Source of the DNA: Cyclobacteriaceae bacterium
GTDB taxonomy: Bacteria > Bacteroidota > Bacteroidia > Cytophagales > Cyclobacteriaceae
Direction of reading: 5' to 3'
Assembly: GCA_030584025.1 (NCBI GenBank)
Contig: CP129487.1
Location: 2,046,001 to 2,110,000 of the forward strand
Length of the DNA: 64,000 bases
A model generated the notes under the pieces. The model had not been told where the DNA came from and made no database searches. It saw nothing but the letters and a program-made list of their open reading frames with translations. The position numbers and the translations under genes were made by a program. This document shows positions 16,963 to 25,382 of this stretch, piece by piece (positions within the stretch are counted from its first letter, which is position 1; each line of letters opens with the position of its first letter).

Positions 16963-17019
16963 TCTGACTAAAAGTCAGTTGCTCTACCTCCCGATAGCTA
17001 TCGGGAGAGCTAAGGAGGC
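16963..17019 (-). pseudogene. Broken tRNA copy: 5' half of tRNA-Thr with a palindrome in the D loop
   Basis: On the minus strand the first 13 bases (GCCTCCTTAGCTC) are identical to the 5' end of the tRNA-Thr gene just downstream. The D loop is replaced by a 20-bp perfect palindrome, after which GGTAGAGCAACTGACTT again matches tRNA-Thr exactly. The anticodon loop has become CTTTTAG, and the sequence then loses all similarity: no variable loop, T arm or 3' acceptor strand is present. It therefore cannot be a working tRNA. It lies between the promoter at 17052-17082 and the intact tRNA-Thr, so it should be transcribed as a leader of that tRNA. Confidence 0.8.
16988..17007. repeat. 20-bp perfect palindrome CTCCCGATAGCTATCGGGAG
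   Basis: Two 10-bp arms meet without a spacer. It sits exactly where the D loop of the tRNA remnant would be and extends that D stem. From memory, similar CCGATAGC-type palindromes recur between genes in some Bacteroidota; I see no other copy in this window. It may be an inserted short repeat. Confidence 0.8.
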
Positions 17020-17051
17020 TTTTAGACCTTTGGTGTTGGAAAAGCGAGGTG

Positions 17052-17082
17052 CAAAAATAACGGAAGGTTTAATCTTTACAAA
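17052..17082 (-). promoter_or_regulatory. Promoter of the tRNA-Thr transcript (TTTG-N19-TATTTTTG)
   Basis: The minus strand has TTTG at 17079-17082, 19 bases, then TATTTTTG at 17052-17059, a full match to the Bacteroidota -33/-7 promoter. Transcription should start near 17045 and run through the tRNA remnant into tRNA-Thr. Confidence 0.7.
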
Positions 17083-17089
17083 TCCTGCG

Positions 17090-18949
17090 TCAGGAAACTG
17101 TGCGCAGAAGCTTCAATTGCTGTTTTAACTGGTGCAGGTGGCTGCTCGCTTCCTCTATTTTCTCATTAAATTCCTCCCGTACCTTTTCACCGTTTTTAGC
17201 CCGGGCAAAAAACTCAAGGTTGTTGCGCCATACGGCAATGTCGTTTTCAACCTTCTGGATCTTTTTGCGGATGGATTGCTCCTTGTGGTAAATCTTCTGC
17301 TCACCCATTGGGTCATTCTTCAAATCCTGAAGCTGACTTTCCAACACCATGCGGCTTTTTTCATCGTCACTAGCGCCTTCAATGGATTGAACAAATTTCT
17401 CTACCGCTTCATGGAAACGCGAACGTATGGTGCCCATATCCTTCTTCGGCACAAACCCAATGCTGCCAAACTGCTCTTCAAGTTCTTTCAACAACTCAGG
17501 CGTTGCTGTTTTTTCATCAGCATGCTTTTCCAATAACGCACAAACCGCCTGCTTGGCCTTCAGGTTATTCTCCTGATCGGCATCGCGCTTGCCTTGCTGC
17601 GCCCTGCGATTTTCAAAGAAGGCATCGCAAGCTTCCTTAAATTGCTGGTAAATTTTTTCGCGCATCTTCTCCGGCACAGGACCAACTTCTTTCCACTGCT
17701 CTTGCAAGGCTTTCAATTCGTTGGTGGTCTTCTCCCACTCGGTGCTCTCCTTCAATTCAATGGCGCGTTGCAACAACTGGTTTTTCTTTTCCAGGTTTTG
17801 TTCGCGTTCACTATCCAGCTTCTTAAAGAAAGCATTTTTATTGGCAAAGAATCCTTTGAAGGACGACCAGAATTTTTTGTTCAGGTCTTTTGCCTTATTG
17901 CGCGGCATGCCCCCAAGTGCTTCCCACTTTTTCTGGAGTCCCAGAATTTCTTTTGTCTTCTGATTCCACTCTTTAATACGGTCCGATTGAAATGAAGCAA
18001 ATGTCAACACCTCTTCGCCCAACACTTTCTTCTGCTCCATGTTGGCGTTGAGTTGTTCGTTCAACTCTTTCATGAACGCATCCCTGCGCGCATACACTGC
18101 ATCGGAAGCAGCCTTGAAGCGTTGCCAAACATTTTCCTTGTCTTCAATCGGCACCGGACCAATGTGTTTGAACTCGTGATGTAATTCATTGAGCTCACGC
18201 ACAGCATCGCGTATCTTTTCTACGTCACTTAGTTTCTCAGCCCGCACACAAAGCTCAAGTTTGGCTTCGAGATTTTTTTTGCGATCAAGTTCTTTCAACT
18301 CAAAGTAAATGCTTTGATTATCGTAGAACCGATCAATCAGGGCGTGATAGTTTGCCCACACGGTTTTGGCTTGGGCACCTGGTACCGGTCCAATGTTTCG
18401 CCACTCCCTTTGTAAGCTTTTAAATTGATCGAAGTGATCTTTCACTTCTTCTGAGTCGGTAAGGGCACGAAGTTTCTCCAGCAGCTCCAGTTTCTTGTTC
18501 AGGTTTTCAGTTTTCTGATCTTCCTGGTTTTTGATGTGCTGGGTTCTTCTATCACGAATGGTTTTAACAAGGCCGTCAAAAATCGTATCGTGCTCATCAC
18601 CGCGATAGTGAAAATCATCGGCATTGCCTCCATCTAAAATGAAACGGTTCAGGGCTTGTGTGCGCTCCTGTTCACGGTACTCATCTACCAACGGTTTGAT
18701 GCTGCGCAGGTGGCGATCAATTTTTTTAAAGTCGGATTCTTTGGAGAGCTCCTTCAACGCTACCACCAGTTGTGTCTTGGTAAGCTGGGAATAGTCTACC
18801 GTGTCATGCTCTTCGTCATGATCATCGCCTTCGTGGTGATCGGTGAGGTCTGCTTCAGATTGCAATTCGGTCTGCACGCCATGGTTTTCTTCCATCCCGG
18901 CTTCGCGCGTCTCCTCCATCTCTGCTGTTTTTTCGTTCTCCAATTCCAT
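17090..18949 (-). CDS. DUF349 domain-containing protein with five repeats
   Basis: A 619-residue, highly charged, largely helical protein. Five DUF349 units can be seen, with cores such as REWRNIGPVP, HEFKHIGPVP, KKWEALGGMP, EQWKEVGPVP and EQFGSIGFVP, each followed by a helix with a WxxF/F..A pattern. The N-terminus (about 60 residues) is acidic and disordered, rich in E, D and H. The family occurs widely in Bacteroidota and also in some proteobacteria and actinobacteria; no biochemical role is established that I can state. There is no signal peptide, so it is cytoplasmic. It is a single gene with its own spacer on both sides. Confidence 0.88.
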   Translation of the reverse strand: MELENEKTAEMEETREAGMEENHGVQTELQSEADLTDHHEGDDHDEEHDTVDYSQLTKTQLVVALKELSKESDFKKIDRHLRSIKPLVDEYREQERTQALNRFILDGGNADDFHYRGDEHDTIFDGLVKTIRDRRTQHIKNQEDQKTENLNKKLELLEKLRALTDSEEVKDHFDQFKSLQREWRNIGPVPGAQAKTVWANYHALIDRFYDNQSIYFELKELDRKKNLEAKLELCVRAEKLSDVEKIRDAVRELNELHHEFKHIGPVPIEDKENVWQRFKAASDAVYARRDAFMKELNEQLNANMEQKKVLGEEVLTFASFQSDRIKEWNQKTKEILGLQKKWEALGGMPRNKAKDLNKKFWSSFKGFFANKNAFFKKLDSEREQNLEKKNQLLQRAIELKESTEWEKTTNELKALQEQWKEVGPVPEKMREKIYQQFKEACDAFFENRRAQQGKRDADQENNLKAKQAVCALLEKHADEKTATPELLKELEEQFGSIGFVPKKDMGTIRSRFHEAVEKFVQSIEGASDDEKSRMVLESQLQDLKNDPMGEQKIYHKEQSIRKKIQKVENDIAVWRNNLEFFARAKNGEKVREEFNEKIEEASSHLHQLKQQLKLLRTVS

Positions 18950-18999
18950 GGTGTTTCATTATAGACTACAGTATGCTCTGTAAAGTTACGAATTTAGGC

Positions 19000-19575
19000 C
19001 TAATTCATTCGGGGATCAACCGGGTAGTTGGAATAAACGGAAAATCGCCCACCCATGTTTTCCAATGCTTTCTTCCACATTAAAGATGGTTCGGTTTCGA
19101 ACAGTAGGTCTTCCGACACAAAATCACAAACGATCCAGGAATTTTGGCTTAACTCCTCCTCCAACTGCCCCGCATCCCAACCGCTGTAGCCCAAAAAGAA
19201 CTTGATATCAGCCGGGTAAAGCTGATGCGTATCTGCCAGGTTCAACACCTGATCGAACGTACCACCCCAGTATATGCCTTCCAGAATTTCTGCACCGTTT
19301 TCAATGGATGCCGATCGGTGAATAAAATGTAACGTGTCTTGTTGAACTGGTCCACCCACGAATACCTCATGATCAAAGTTAGCCAGGTCATCCATGACCT
19401 CTCCGGCTTTCATGATGGACGGTTTATTCAACACAAAACCAAACGATCCTTCCTCACTGTGCTCACACAACAACACGACCGTTCGCTCGAAATTCGGATC
19501 GGGTAGAAACGGTTCTGAGATCAGCAGCCGCCCCTTTTCGGGTTTGATTTTATTCTTGTAGTTAAAAAACTCCAC
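19000..19575 (-). CDS. YqgE/AlgH family protein
   Basis: A 191-residue protein with the family hallmarks KGRLLISEPFLPDPNFERTV at about 14-33, GSFGFVLNKPS, VFVGGPVQQDTLHFIH and FFLGYSGWDAGQLEEEL. The start is GTG at 19575, directly followed by EFFNYKNKIKPEKG; no ATG lies close by. YqgE proteins have a known fold but no firm biochemical role; AlgH was named for alginate regulation in Pseudomonas. It is divergent from pdxH with 94 bp between the starts, so they may share a control region. Confidence 0.9.
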   Translation of the reverse strand: MEFFNYKNKIKPEKGRLLISEPFLPDPNFERTVVLLCEHSEEGSFGFVLNKPSIMKAGEVMDDLANFDHEVFVGGPVQQDTLHFIHRSASIENGAEILEGIYWGGTFDQVLNLADTHQLYPADIKFFLGYSGWDAGQLEEELSQNSWIVCDFVSEDLLFETEPSLMWKKALENMGGRFSVYSNYPVDPRMN

Positions 19576-19669
19576 AGTAAACCGTTGTAATGGCGATTCA
19601 ATAAAATACTTGTAATGCTACGATGCAAATTTTATTCTTTTGGGTGAACTTTCGCCAAAATATTACCCG

Positions 19670-20311
19670 ATGTCCAGCATTTCTTCCATCCGAAACGAAT
19701 ACACCAAAGCCGCATTGGATATTGATTCCGTGCACCACAACCCCGTTGAACAGTTTGCCCAATGGTTCAACGAGGCTTTGGCAGCCAAATTACCGGAACC
19801 AACAGCCATGCACCTGGCCACGGTAAATGCACAAGGCCGACCGTCCGGCCGGATGGTGTTGTTGAAAGGAATTGAGGATTCCAAGTTTGTATTCTTTACC
19901 AACTACCAGAGCAGCAAAGGCAAGGACCTGGACGAAAACCCCGTTTGTGCGCTCACGTTCTTCTGGCCGGAACTGGAACGGCAGGTGCGCATTGAGGGGA
20001 TCGTAACCAGAATTGATGCTGAACGCTCCGATGCCTATTTTCAAAGTCGCCCGCGTGGATCACAGATTGGCGCATGGTCATCACCGCAAAGTACACCCAT
20101 CAAAAACCGGCAAATTCTGGAACAGCGGATGCAGGAAATAGAAAAGCGTTTTGAACATCAGGATCCGCTACCGCGACCACACCAATGGGGTGGCTACGAA
20201 GTGGAACCGGTGCTTATTGAATTCTGGCAAGGAAGACCAAGTCGGTTACACGACAGAATACTTTATACAAAAGCGGATAACGACTGGAAGATCAGCAGGT
20301 TGGCACCATAA
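19670..20311 (+). CDS. pdxH: Pyridoxamine 5'-phosphate oxidase
   Basis: A 213-residue enzyme from the ATG at 19670 (an upstream TTG gives an unnatural extension). It oxidises pyridoxamine or pyridoxine 5'-phosphate to pyridoxal 5'-phosphate with FMN and O2. Seen in sequence: the FMN- and substrate-binding run RPSGRMVLLKG, FFTNYQSSKGKDL, QVRIEGIV, FQSRPRGSQIGAWSSPQS and the C-terminal signature EFWQGRPSRLHDR. Length and motif order are standard. It is followed by a 126-bp spacer holding a dispersed hairpin repeat and then the convergent bshB1 gene. Confidence 0.96.
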   Translation: MSSISSIRNEYTKAALDIDSVHHNPVEQFAQWFNEALAAKLPEPTAMHLATVNAQGRPSGRMVLLKGIEDSKFVFFTNYQSSKGKDLDENPVCALTFFWPELERQVRIEGIVTRIDAERSDAYFQSRPRGSQIGAWSSPQSTPIKNRQILEQRMQEIEKRFEHQDPLPRPHQWGGYEVEPVLIEFWQGRPSRLHDRILYTKADNDWKISRLAP

Positions 20312-20365
20312 GAAAATGGAGTAATTACAGGCTGAATTGACAAGCCAGGTAATCCGATATTGTTT

Positions 20366-20432
20366 GAGATTGCTTCGTCACCTGATCGATTGTTGCAAAC
20401 GAAACGGTACACCAGTGCTCCTCGCAATGACG
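20366..20432. repeat. Dispersed hairpin repeat of the CGTCATTGCGAGG / GAAGCAATCTC kind
   Basis: The spacer between pdxH and bshB1 contains GAGATTGCTTCGTCA at 20366-20380 and CTCCTCGCAATGACG at 20418-20432. Read on the minus strand, CGTCATTGCGAGGAG ... TGACGAAGCAATCTC is the two-ended form of a short repeat family I recognise from many unrelated bacterial genomes, often between convergent genes. The two ends can pair through CGTCA/TGACG and ATTGC/GCAAT. No open frame crosses it. Confidence 0.65.
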
Positions 20433-20437
20433 CGCAC

Positions 20438-21154
20438 TTAAATCAAATCAAACAGATTGCGCACGCCAGGGTATCTGCGCAGAGTGTAGCCTTCTCCGTA
20501 TTTTACACCAATAGCATGTCCTAACTCAACAGCGCGCGCTTCAATAAGTTTAAGGAACTCAGGCTTTGAGATGTAGGTTTCTGGCTCCTTGCTTTGCGGA
20601 TCGTACATCTGACTTTTATACGCCATGTAAGAGGCCACCTTCACTTCCCAGAAATCAGATATGTCGACTATAAAATCAGGTTCAATAAACTGACTTTGGA
20701 TGTAGTGATAAACCGCTTTCGGTCGCCACGCTTGTTGAGGTTTACCATCCAAGGTAGTTTCAATCTTGGCCAACCCGGAAAGAAAGCAAGCATCAGTCCC
20801 GAGTTCAGCAGCACGACCATGATCGGAATGGCGATCGTGAATGGCGTTGGCCAACACAATCTCCGGTTGATATTTGCGGATGGCTCGGATTACCTCACGC
20901 TGGTGCTCCTCATCGTTCCGGAAAAAGCCATCTGGCAGGCCCAGGTTTTCACGTGTTGAAAGCTTTAATATATCAGCAGCTTTAGCCGCTTCCTGTAAAC
21001 GCAATTCGGGTGTACCCCGTGTACCCAGTTCGCCACGCGTAAAATCAACAATGCCTACCTTATTACCGAGCGCAATCTGGCGGGCGATTGTGCCCCCGCA
21101 GCAGAGCTCTGCATCATCGGGGTGGGCTGCTAAAACAAGAATATCTAACTTCAT
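20438..21154 (-). CDS. bshB1: Bacillithiol biosynthesis deacetylase BshB1
   Basis: A 238-residue LmbE/PIG-L metal-dependent deacetylase that removes the acetyl group from N-acetylglucosaminyl malate. The zinc site is in LVLAAHPDDAELCCGG at about 6-21 and the later DRHSDHGRA; FTRGELGTRGTPELR and NLGLPDGFF are typical of the BshB1 branch. The family member marks use of bacillithiol as the low-molecular-weight thiol. The stop lies close to the thioredoxin reductase gene upstream (22 bp), so both redox genes probably share a transcript. Confidence 0.93.
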   Translation of the reverse strand: MKLDILVLAAHPDDAELCCGGTIARQIALGNKVGIVDFTRGELGTRGTPELRLQEAAKAADILKLSTRENLGLPDGFFRNDEEHQREVIRAIRKYQPEIVLANAIHDRHSDHGRAAELGTDACFLSGLAKIETTLDGKPQQAWRPKAVYHYIQSQFIEPDFIVDISDFWEVKVASYMAYKSQMYDPQSKEPETYISKPEFLKLIEARAVELGHAIGVKYGEGYTLRRYPGVRNLFDLI

Positions 21155-21176
21155 GTATCGTACTGAATTACAGGAA

Positions 21177-22127
21177 TTAATGCCCTACCAATTCAGCTTC
21201 TTTTGCGGCTAAGAATTTCTCGGCATCCAGTGCACCCATACAACCTGTTCCGGCAGCTGTTACTGCCTGACGGTACACTTTGTCGGCTGCATCACCTACG
21301 GCAAAAACACCCTCCACATTGGTACGGGTTGAACCGGGTTGTACTTTGATGTATCCCGTTTCATCCATCTCAAGGTAGTCTTTAAAAATGTCGGTATTGG
21401 GTTTATGCCCGATGGCGAGGAAGAAACCCTGAATCGGAATTTCCTTCTTCTCCCCTGTCTTATTGTTCACCACACGCACCCCGGTTACACCGGTATCGTC
21501 ACCCAATATCTCATCGGTTTCGGTGTTCCAGTGAATCTCAATGTTTGGCGTATTCAACACACGCGACTGCATGATTTTGGAAGCGCGCATTTCGTCACGT
21601 CTTACAATCAGGTGAACCTTTGTACATAGCTTAGATAAATAGGTTGATTCTTCCGCAGCCGAATCCCCAGCACCAACAACGGCCACTTCCTTGCCACGGT
21701 AGAAATAGCCATCACAAACGGCACAAGCCGATACGCCTTTGTTGTTAAACTTCTCTTCGGATGGAATGCCCAGGTACTTAGCCGAAGCTCCTGTTGCAAT
21801 GATTACCGTTTCGGCTTCCACTACATCCTTTTCGTCTACCGTAACCTTGTGCGGGTAACCTGAAAAGTCGACTGAAGTTACCAGTCCGTAATGAATCTTC
21901 GTCCCGAAACGCTCAGCTTGCTTTTGCAGATCAACCATCATTTGCGGACCGTTTATTCCTTCCGGATAACCGGGGAAGTTCTCCACATCGTTGGTGGTGG
22001 TAAGCTGACCACCCGGCTGACCGCCTGTATACAATACCGGGTTCAAACCTGCGCGAGCCGCATAAATGGCCGCTGTATATCCGGCAGGACCGGATCCGAT
22101 AATCAACACTTTTACTTTCTCTGACAT
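21177..22127 (-). CDS. trxB: Thioredoxin-disulfide reductase
   Basis: A 316-residue flavoprotein that passes electrons from NADPH to thioredoxin. FAD motif GSGPAGYTAAIYAARAG at about 11-27, redox-active CAVC in SACAVCDGYFYRG near residue 135, NADPH motif VVGAGDSAAEE, and the late FAD motif GVFAVGDAADK. Length is normal. It lies between rpoD and bshB1 on the same strand. A CAVC active site rather than CATC is a minor and common variant. Confidence 0.96.
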   Translation of the reverse strand: MSEKVKVLIIGSGPAGYTAAIYAARAGLNPVLYTGGQPGGQLTTTNDVENFPGYPEGINGPQMMVDLQKQAERFGTKIHYGLVTSVDFSGYPHKVTVDEKDVVEAETVIIATGASAKYLGIPSEEKFNNKGVSACAVCDGYFYRGKEVAVVGAGDSAAEESTYLSKLCTKVHLIVRRDEMRASKIMQSRVLNTPNIEIHWNTETDEILGDDTGVTGVRVVNNKTGEKKEIPIQGFFLAIGHKPNTDIFKDYLEMDETGYIKVQPGSTRTNVEGVFAVGDAADKVYRQAVTAAGTGCMGALDAEKFLAAKEAELVGH

Positions 22128-22145
22128 AATCTTGTAATTAAAACA

Positions 22146-22173
22146 AAGGGCCCCGCATTGCTTTGAGACCCTT
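22146..22173 (-). terminator. Likely terminator downstream of the sigma factor gene
   Basis: On the minus strand AAGGG...CCCTT closes an imperfect hairpin and is followed by TTTGTTTTAATT. It lies between the rpoD stop and the trxB start. Moderate, because the stem has mismatches. Confidence 0.45.
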
Positions 22174-22199
22174 CAAAATTCGAATGCAATAAACAATTA

Positions 22200-23063
22200 T
22201 TAACCGAGGTAAGGTTTTAAAGCCTTACTTCTTGAAGTATGCCGTAACCTTCTGATCGCCTTTTCCTTAATCTGACGTACGCGCTCCCGCGTTAAGTTGA
22301 ACTTCTCCCCGATTTCCTCCAACGTCATGGCATGCTCGCCATTCAGTCCGAAGTAAAGGGTAATCACGTCAGCCTCACGCTGCGTAAGGGTTGACAAGGC
22401 CCGCTGGACTTCCTTGCGCAGGGAATCATTCATCAAGCCGGAATCCGGTGTTTCCTCGCTGTCGTTTTCAAGTACATCCAGCAAGCTGTTCTCCTCACCT
22501 TGAACAAATGGGGCATCCATGGAAACATGGCGACCGGAAATCTTCATAGTGTCCACTACCTCTGCCGTAGTTACATCCAGTACTTCCGCCAATTCTTCCG
22601 GTGATGGCTCACGCTCATACTTCTGCTCCAATTCGGAGAACGTTTTGGAAATTTTGTTGAGTGAACCTACACGGTTAAGGGGTAAGCGAACAATACGCGA
22701 CTGTTCTGCCAACGCCTGCAGGATAGATTGACGAATCCACCAAACGGCATACGATATAAACTTAAAACCCCGGGTTTCATCAAAGCGTTGAGCCGCTTTA
22801 ATAAGTCCGAGGTTTCCTTCATTGATTAAATCTCCCAGTGACAAGCCCTGGTTCTGGTATTGCTTGGCAACAGACACCACAAAACGAAGGTTGGCTTTCG
22901 TCAACTTCTCAAGAGCGATCTGGTCGCCTTCCTTAATCCGCTTGGCCAATTCAACTTCTTCATCAGGCGTAAGCAGGTCAACCTTACCAATTTCCTGAAG
23001 GTACTTATCCAGCGATTGGCTTTCGCGGTTCGTTATCTGTTTGCTGATCTTGAGCTGTCTCAT
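22200..23063 (-). CDS. rpoD: Primary RNA polymerase sigma factor (RpoD/SigA, short Bacteroidota form)
   Basis: A 287-residue group 1 sigma factor. It has region 1.2 (SLDKYLQEIGKVDLLTPDEE), region 2 (NLRFVVSVAKQYQNQGLSLG, GFKFISYAVWWIRQSI), region 3 (RLPLNRVG) and region 4 with the helix-turn-helix MTLEEIGEKFNLTRERVRQI. The long non-conserved region and region 1.1 of proteobacterial RpoD are missing, as is normal for Bacteroidota. It should recognise TTTG/TAnnTTTG promoters, several of which are found in this window. Its own promoter is not obvious; TATATTGT upstream is a partial match. Confidence 0.95.
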   Translation of the reverse strand: MRQLKISKQITNRESQSLDKYLQEIGKVDLLTPDEEVELAKRIKEGDQIALEKLTKANLRFVVSVAKQYQNQGLSLGDLINEGNLGLIKAAQRFDETRGFKFISYAVWWIRQSILQALAEQSRIVRLPLNRVGSLNKISKTFSELEQKYEREPSPEELAEVLDVTTAEVVDTMKISGRHVSMDAPFVQGEENSLLDVLENDSEETPDSGLMNDSLRKEVQRALSTLTQREADVITLYFGLNGEHAMTLEEIGEKFNLTRERVRQIKEKAIRRLRHTSRSKALKPYLG

Positions 23064-23131
23064 CTAGTACTAAATGTTCAGTGGTGTAACAATATAGTGT
23101 CTAAAGTTAGTTCCTGTCAACCTGCGTAACG

Positions 23132-25279
23132 CTATTCCGATGCGGTGGCCTCCTTCTTAGGTGGTTTGGGCAACAATACCTTACGGGAAAGCCTGAATTT
23201 ACCAGTCTTTTTGTCAATTTCAACCAGCTTCACTTTCACTTCTTCCCCTACTTCCATTACGCCATCCATTGTCTCCAGGCGCTCCCACTTAATCTCGGAA
23301 ATGTGCAGCAAGCCATCTTTACCTGGCATGAATTCCACAAACGCTCCGAACGGCATAATCGACTTCACCTTGCCATCGTATACCTGCCCGATTTCAGGCA
23401 CAGCCACGATTGCACGGATGCGTCTCAATGCGGCATCCATCACTTCCTTATTGGTAGCAAAAACGTTCACCACGCCTTTGTTGTTCACCTCTTCAATCAC
23501 AACGGTAGCTCCGGTTGTGTTCTGAATATCCTGAACCACTTTACCACCCGGACCGATTACCGCACCAATCATCTCTTTCTCTATAATGACGGTCTCAGCG
23601 CGAGGTGTGTGCGGCTTCAGGTCAGCCTTAGAAGCCGACAAGGTCTTCTTCATTTCATTGAGGATATGCAGGCGACCTTCTTTCGCCTGAAGCAAGGCTT
23701 CGCGCAATACTTCATACGTCAGGCCATCCACTTTCAAATCCATCTGACAAGCAGTTAAGCCATTCTCTGTACCGGTAGTTTTGAAGTCCATATCTCCCAG
23801 GTGGTCTTCATCACCAAGGATGTCGGAAAGAATGGCATACTTACCGGTCTTTGCATCGGAGATCATACCCATGGCAATACCTGAAACAGGTCCTTTAACA
23901 GGAAGTCCAGAATCCATCAACGCCAACGCACCGGCACAAACCGTAGCCATCGATGATGAACCATTTGATTCCAGAATATCGGATACCACGCGAACGGTAT
24001 AAGGATTCTCCGTGTCTGACGGCAACACATATTTCAATCCGCGCAAGGCGAGATTACCGTGACCAACTTCACGTCTTCCAGGTCCACGATTTGGCTTTAC
24101 TTCACCGGTTGAAAAGCCGGGGAAATTGTAGTGCAGGATAAATTTATTGGAGCCTTCAAACATGGCACCATCGATCATCTGTTCATCCAGTTTGGTTCCC
24201 AGTGTTACGGTAGTCAGCGATTGTGTTTCACCCCGCGTAAACAAAGCTGAACCATGCGCTGAAGGTAATACATCAACTTCAGAGAATATCGGTCTGATTT
24301 CCTTGGTGTTACGACCATCCAAGCGAATGCCTTCATTCAATACCAGATCGCGTGCGGCTTTCTTTTCAATATCGTGATAATAACGTTTAACCAGGTCGAT
24401 ATTGATCGTTGTATCTTCCGGTAACGTAGCGAGGTAGTCTTCCAACACTTGCTTGAACGCCTTGCCGCGCTCCTTCTTATTTTTGATTTGCTGTTTGGCA
24501 ACAGCATATACTTTTGGATACAATAATTTAGAAAGCTCTTCGCGAAGGTTTTCATCGTTCACTTCGTGGCTGTATGTACGCTTTACCGTTTTACCCAACT
24601 CCTTCGCCATGTCAAGCTGAAGCTGACACTGCACCTTAATGGCATCATGGGCAATTTTCAACGCCTCCAACATATCGTCTTCGCTCACTTCCTTCATCTC
24701 CCCTTCTACCATCAGAATGTTTTCGATGGAAGCAGCAACGATCAAATCGATATCCGCGCGCTCCTTATCAGCCAAAACTGGGTTCACAATAAACTTACCA
24801 TCCACACGGGCAACGCGCACTTCCGAAATAGGACCGCCCCACGGAATATCCGAAATGGTTAGAGCCGTTGAAGCAGCAAAAGCTGCAAGTGCATCCGGCA
24901 ACGCATTGTGATCTCCGGAGATCAGGGAAACATTCACCTGAGTTTCTGCATGGAAATCGCTTGGGAATAAGGGTCTTAAGGCACGGTCAATCAGGCGGCT
25001 GATCAGAATTTCATAATCGGATAACTTGCTTTCACGCTTTAAGAAACCACCGGGGATTTTACCGGTAGAAGCGAACTTCTCCTGGTAATCAACAGAAAGA
25101 GGCATGAAATCCACGCCTTCATTGGCGTCTTCTCTGGCCACTACCGTAGCCAACAGCATGGTGTTGCCCATGCGTAACACAACAGAACCATCGGCCTGAC
25201 GGGCCATTTTACCCGTTTCGATGGTGATCTCCCTTCCATCCGGGAGTTTGCAGCTTTTTGATATTACATTAAACGTCAT
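23132..25279 (-). CDS. pnp: Polyribonucleotide nucleotidyltransferase
   Basis: A 715-residue PNPase that degrades RNA phosphorolytically from the 3' end. Two RNase PH-like domains are visible, with FFKRESK-type segment GFLKRESKLSDYEILISRL and GPGRREVGHGNLA, separated by the all-helical linker. They are followed by a KH domain with IGPGG (MIGAVIGPGGKVVQDIQ) and an S1 domain (GKVKSIMPFGAFVEF, DGLLHISEI). It is preceded by rpsO on the same strand with a terminator between them, the common rpsO-pnp order. Length and motifs are standard. Confidence 0.97.
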   Translation of the reverse strand: MTFNVISKSCKLPDGREITIETGKMARQADGSVVLRMGNTMLLATVVAREDANEGVDFMPLSVDYQEKFASTGKIPGGFLKRESKLSDYEILISRLIDRALRPLFPSDFHAETQVNVSLISGDHNALPDALAAFAASTALTISDIPWGGPISEVRVARVDGKFIVNPVLADKERADIDLIVAASIENILMVEGEMKEVSEDDMLEALKIAHDAIKVQCQLQLDMAKELGKTVKRTYSHEVNDENLREELSKLLYPKVYAVAKQQIKNKKERGKAFKQVLEDYLATLPEDTTINIDLVKRYYHDIEKKAARDLVLNEGIRLDGRNTKEIRPIFSEVDVLPSAHGSALFTRGETQSLTTVTLGTKLDEQMIDGAMFEGSNKFILHYNFPGFSTGEVKPNRGPGRREVGHGNLALRGLKYVLPSDTENPYTVRVVSDILESNGSSSMATVCAGALALMDSGLPVKGPVSGIAMGMISDAKTGKYAILSDILGDEDHLGDMDFKTTGTENGLTACQMDLKVDGLTYEVLREALLQAKEGRLHILNEMKKTLSASKADLKPHTPRAETVIIEKEMIGAVIGPGGKVVQDIQNTTGATVVIEEVNNKGVVNVFATNKEVMDAALRRIRAIVAVPEIGQVYDGKVKSIMPFGAFVEFMPGKDGLLHISEIKWERLETMDGVMEVGEEVKVKLVEIDKKTGKFRLSRKVLLPKPPKKEATASE

Positions 25280-25331
25280 AAAAAATGGGTTAAAGTCACG
25301 GGCCGTTAAGCCCCAAATGACTTATTTATAA

Positions 25332-25363
25332 AATACAAAAAGGGAACCTTGATCAGGTTCCCT
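25332..25363 (-). terminator. Rho-independent terminator after rpsO
   Basis: On the minus strand AGGGAACC-TGATCAA-GGTTCCCT forms a perfect eight-pair stem followed by TTTTTGTATTTT. It lies between rpsO and pnp, so it limits rpsO read-through into pnp. Confidence 0.88.
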
Positions 25364-25382
25364 GTATACATTTGAGTTCTTC

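Noticed and set aside
16963..17019. A second functional tRNA with a Lys-like TTT anticodon
   Set aside because: The T arm, variable loop and 3' acceptor strand are missing and the D loop is replaced by a long palindrome.
17594..17995. Long plus-strand open frame (133 codons) opposite the DUF349 gene, and many similar antisense frames across the window
   Set aside because: They lie wholly inside well-supported genes on the other strand, have no recognisable domains and mirror the codon pattern of the real gene.
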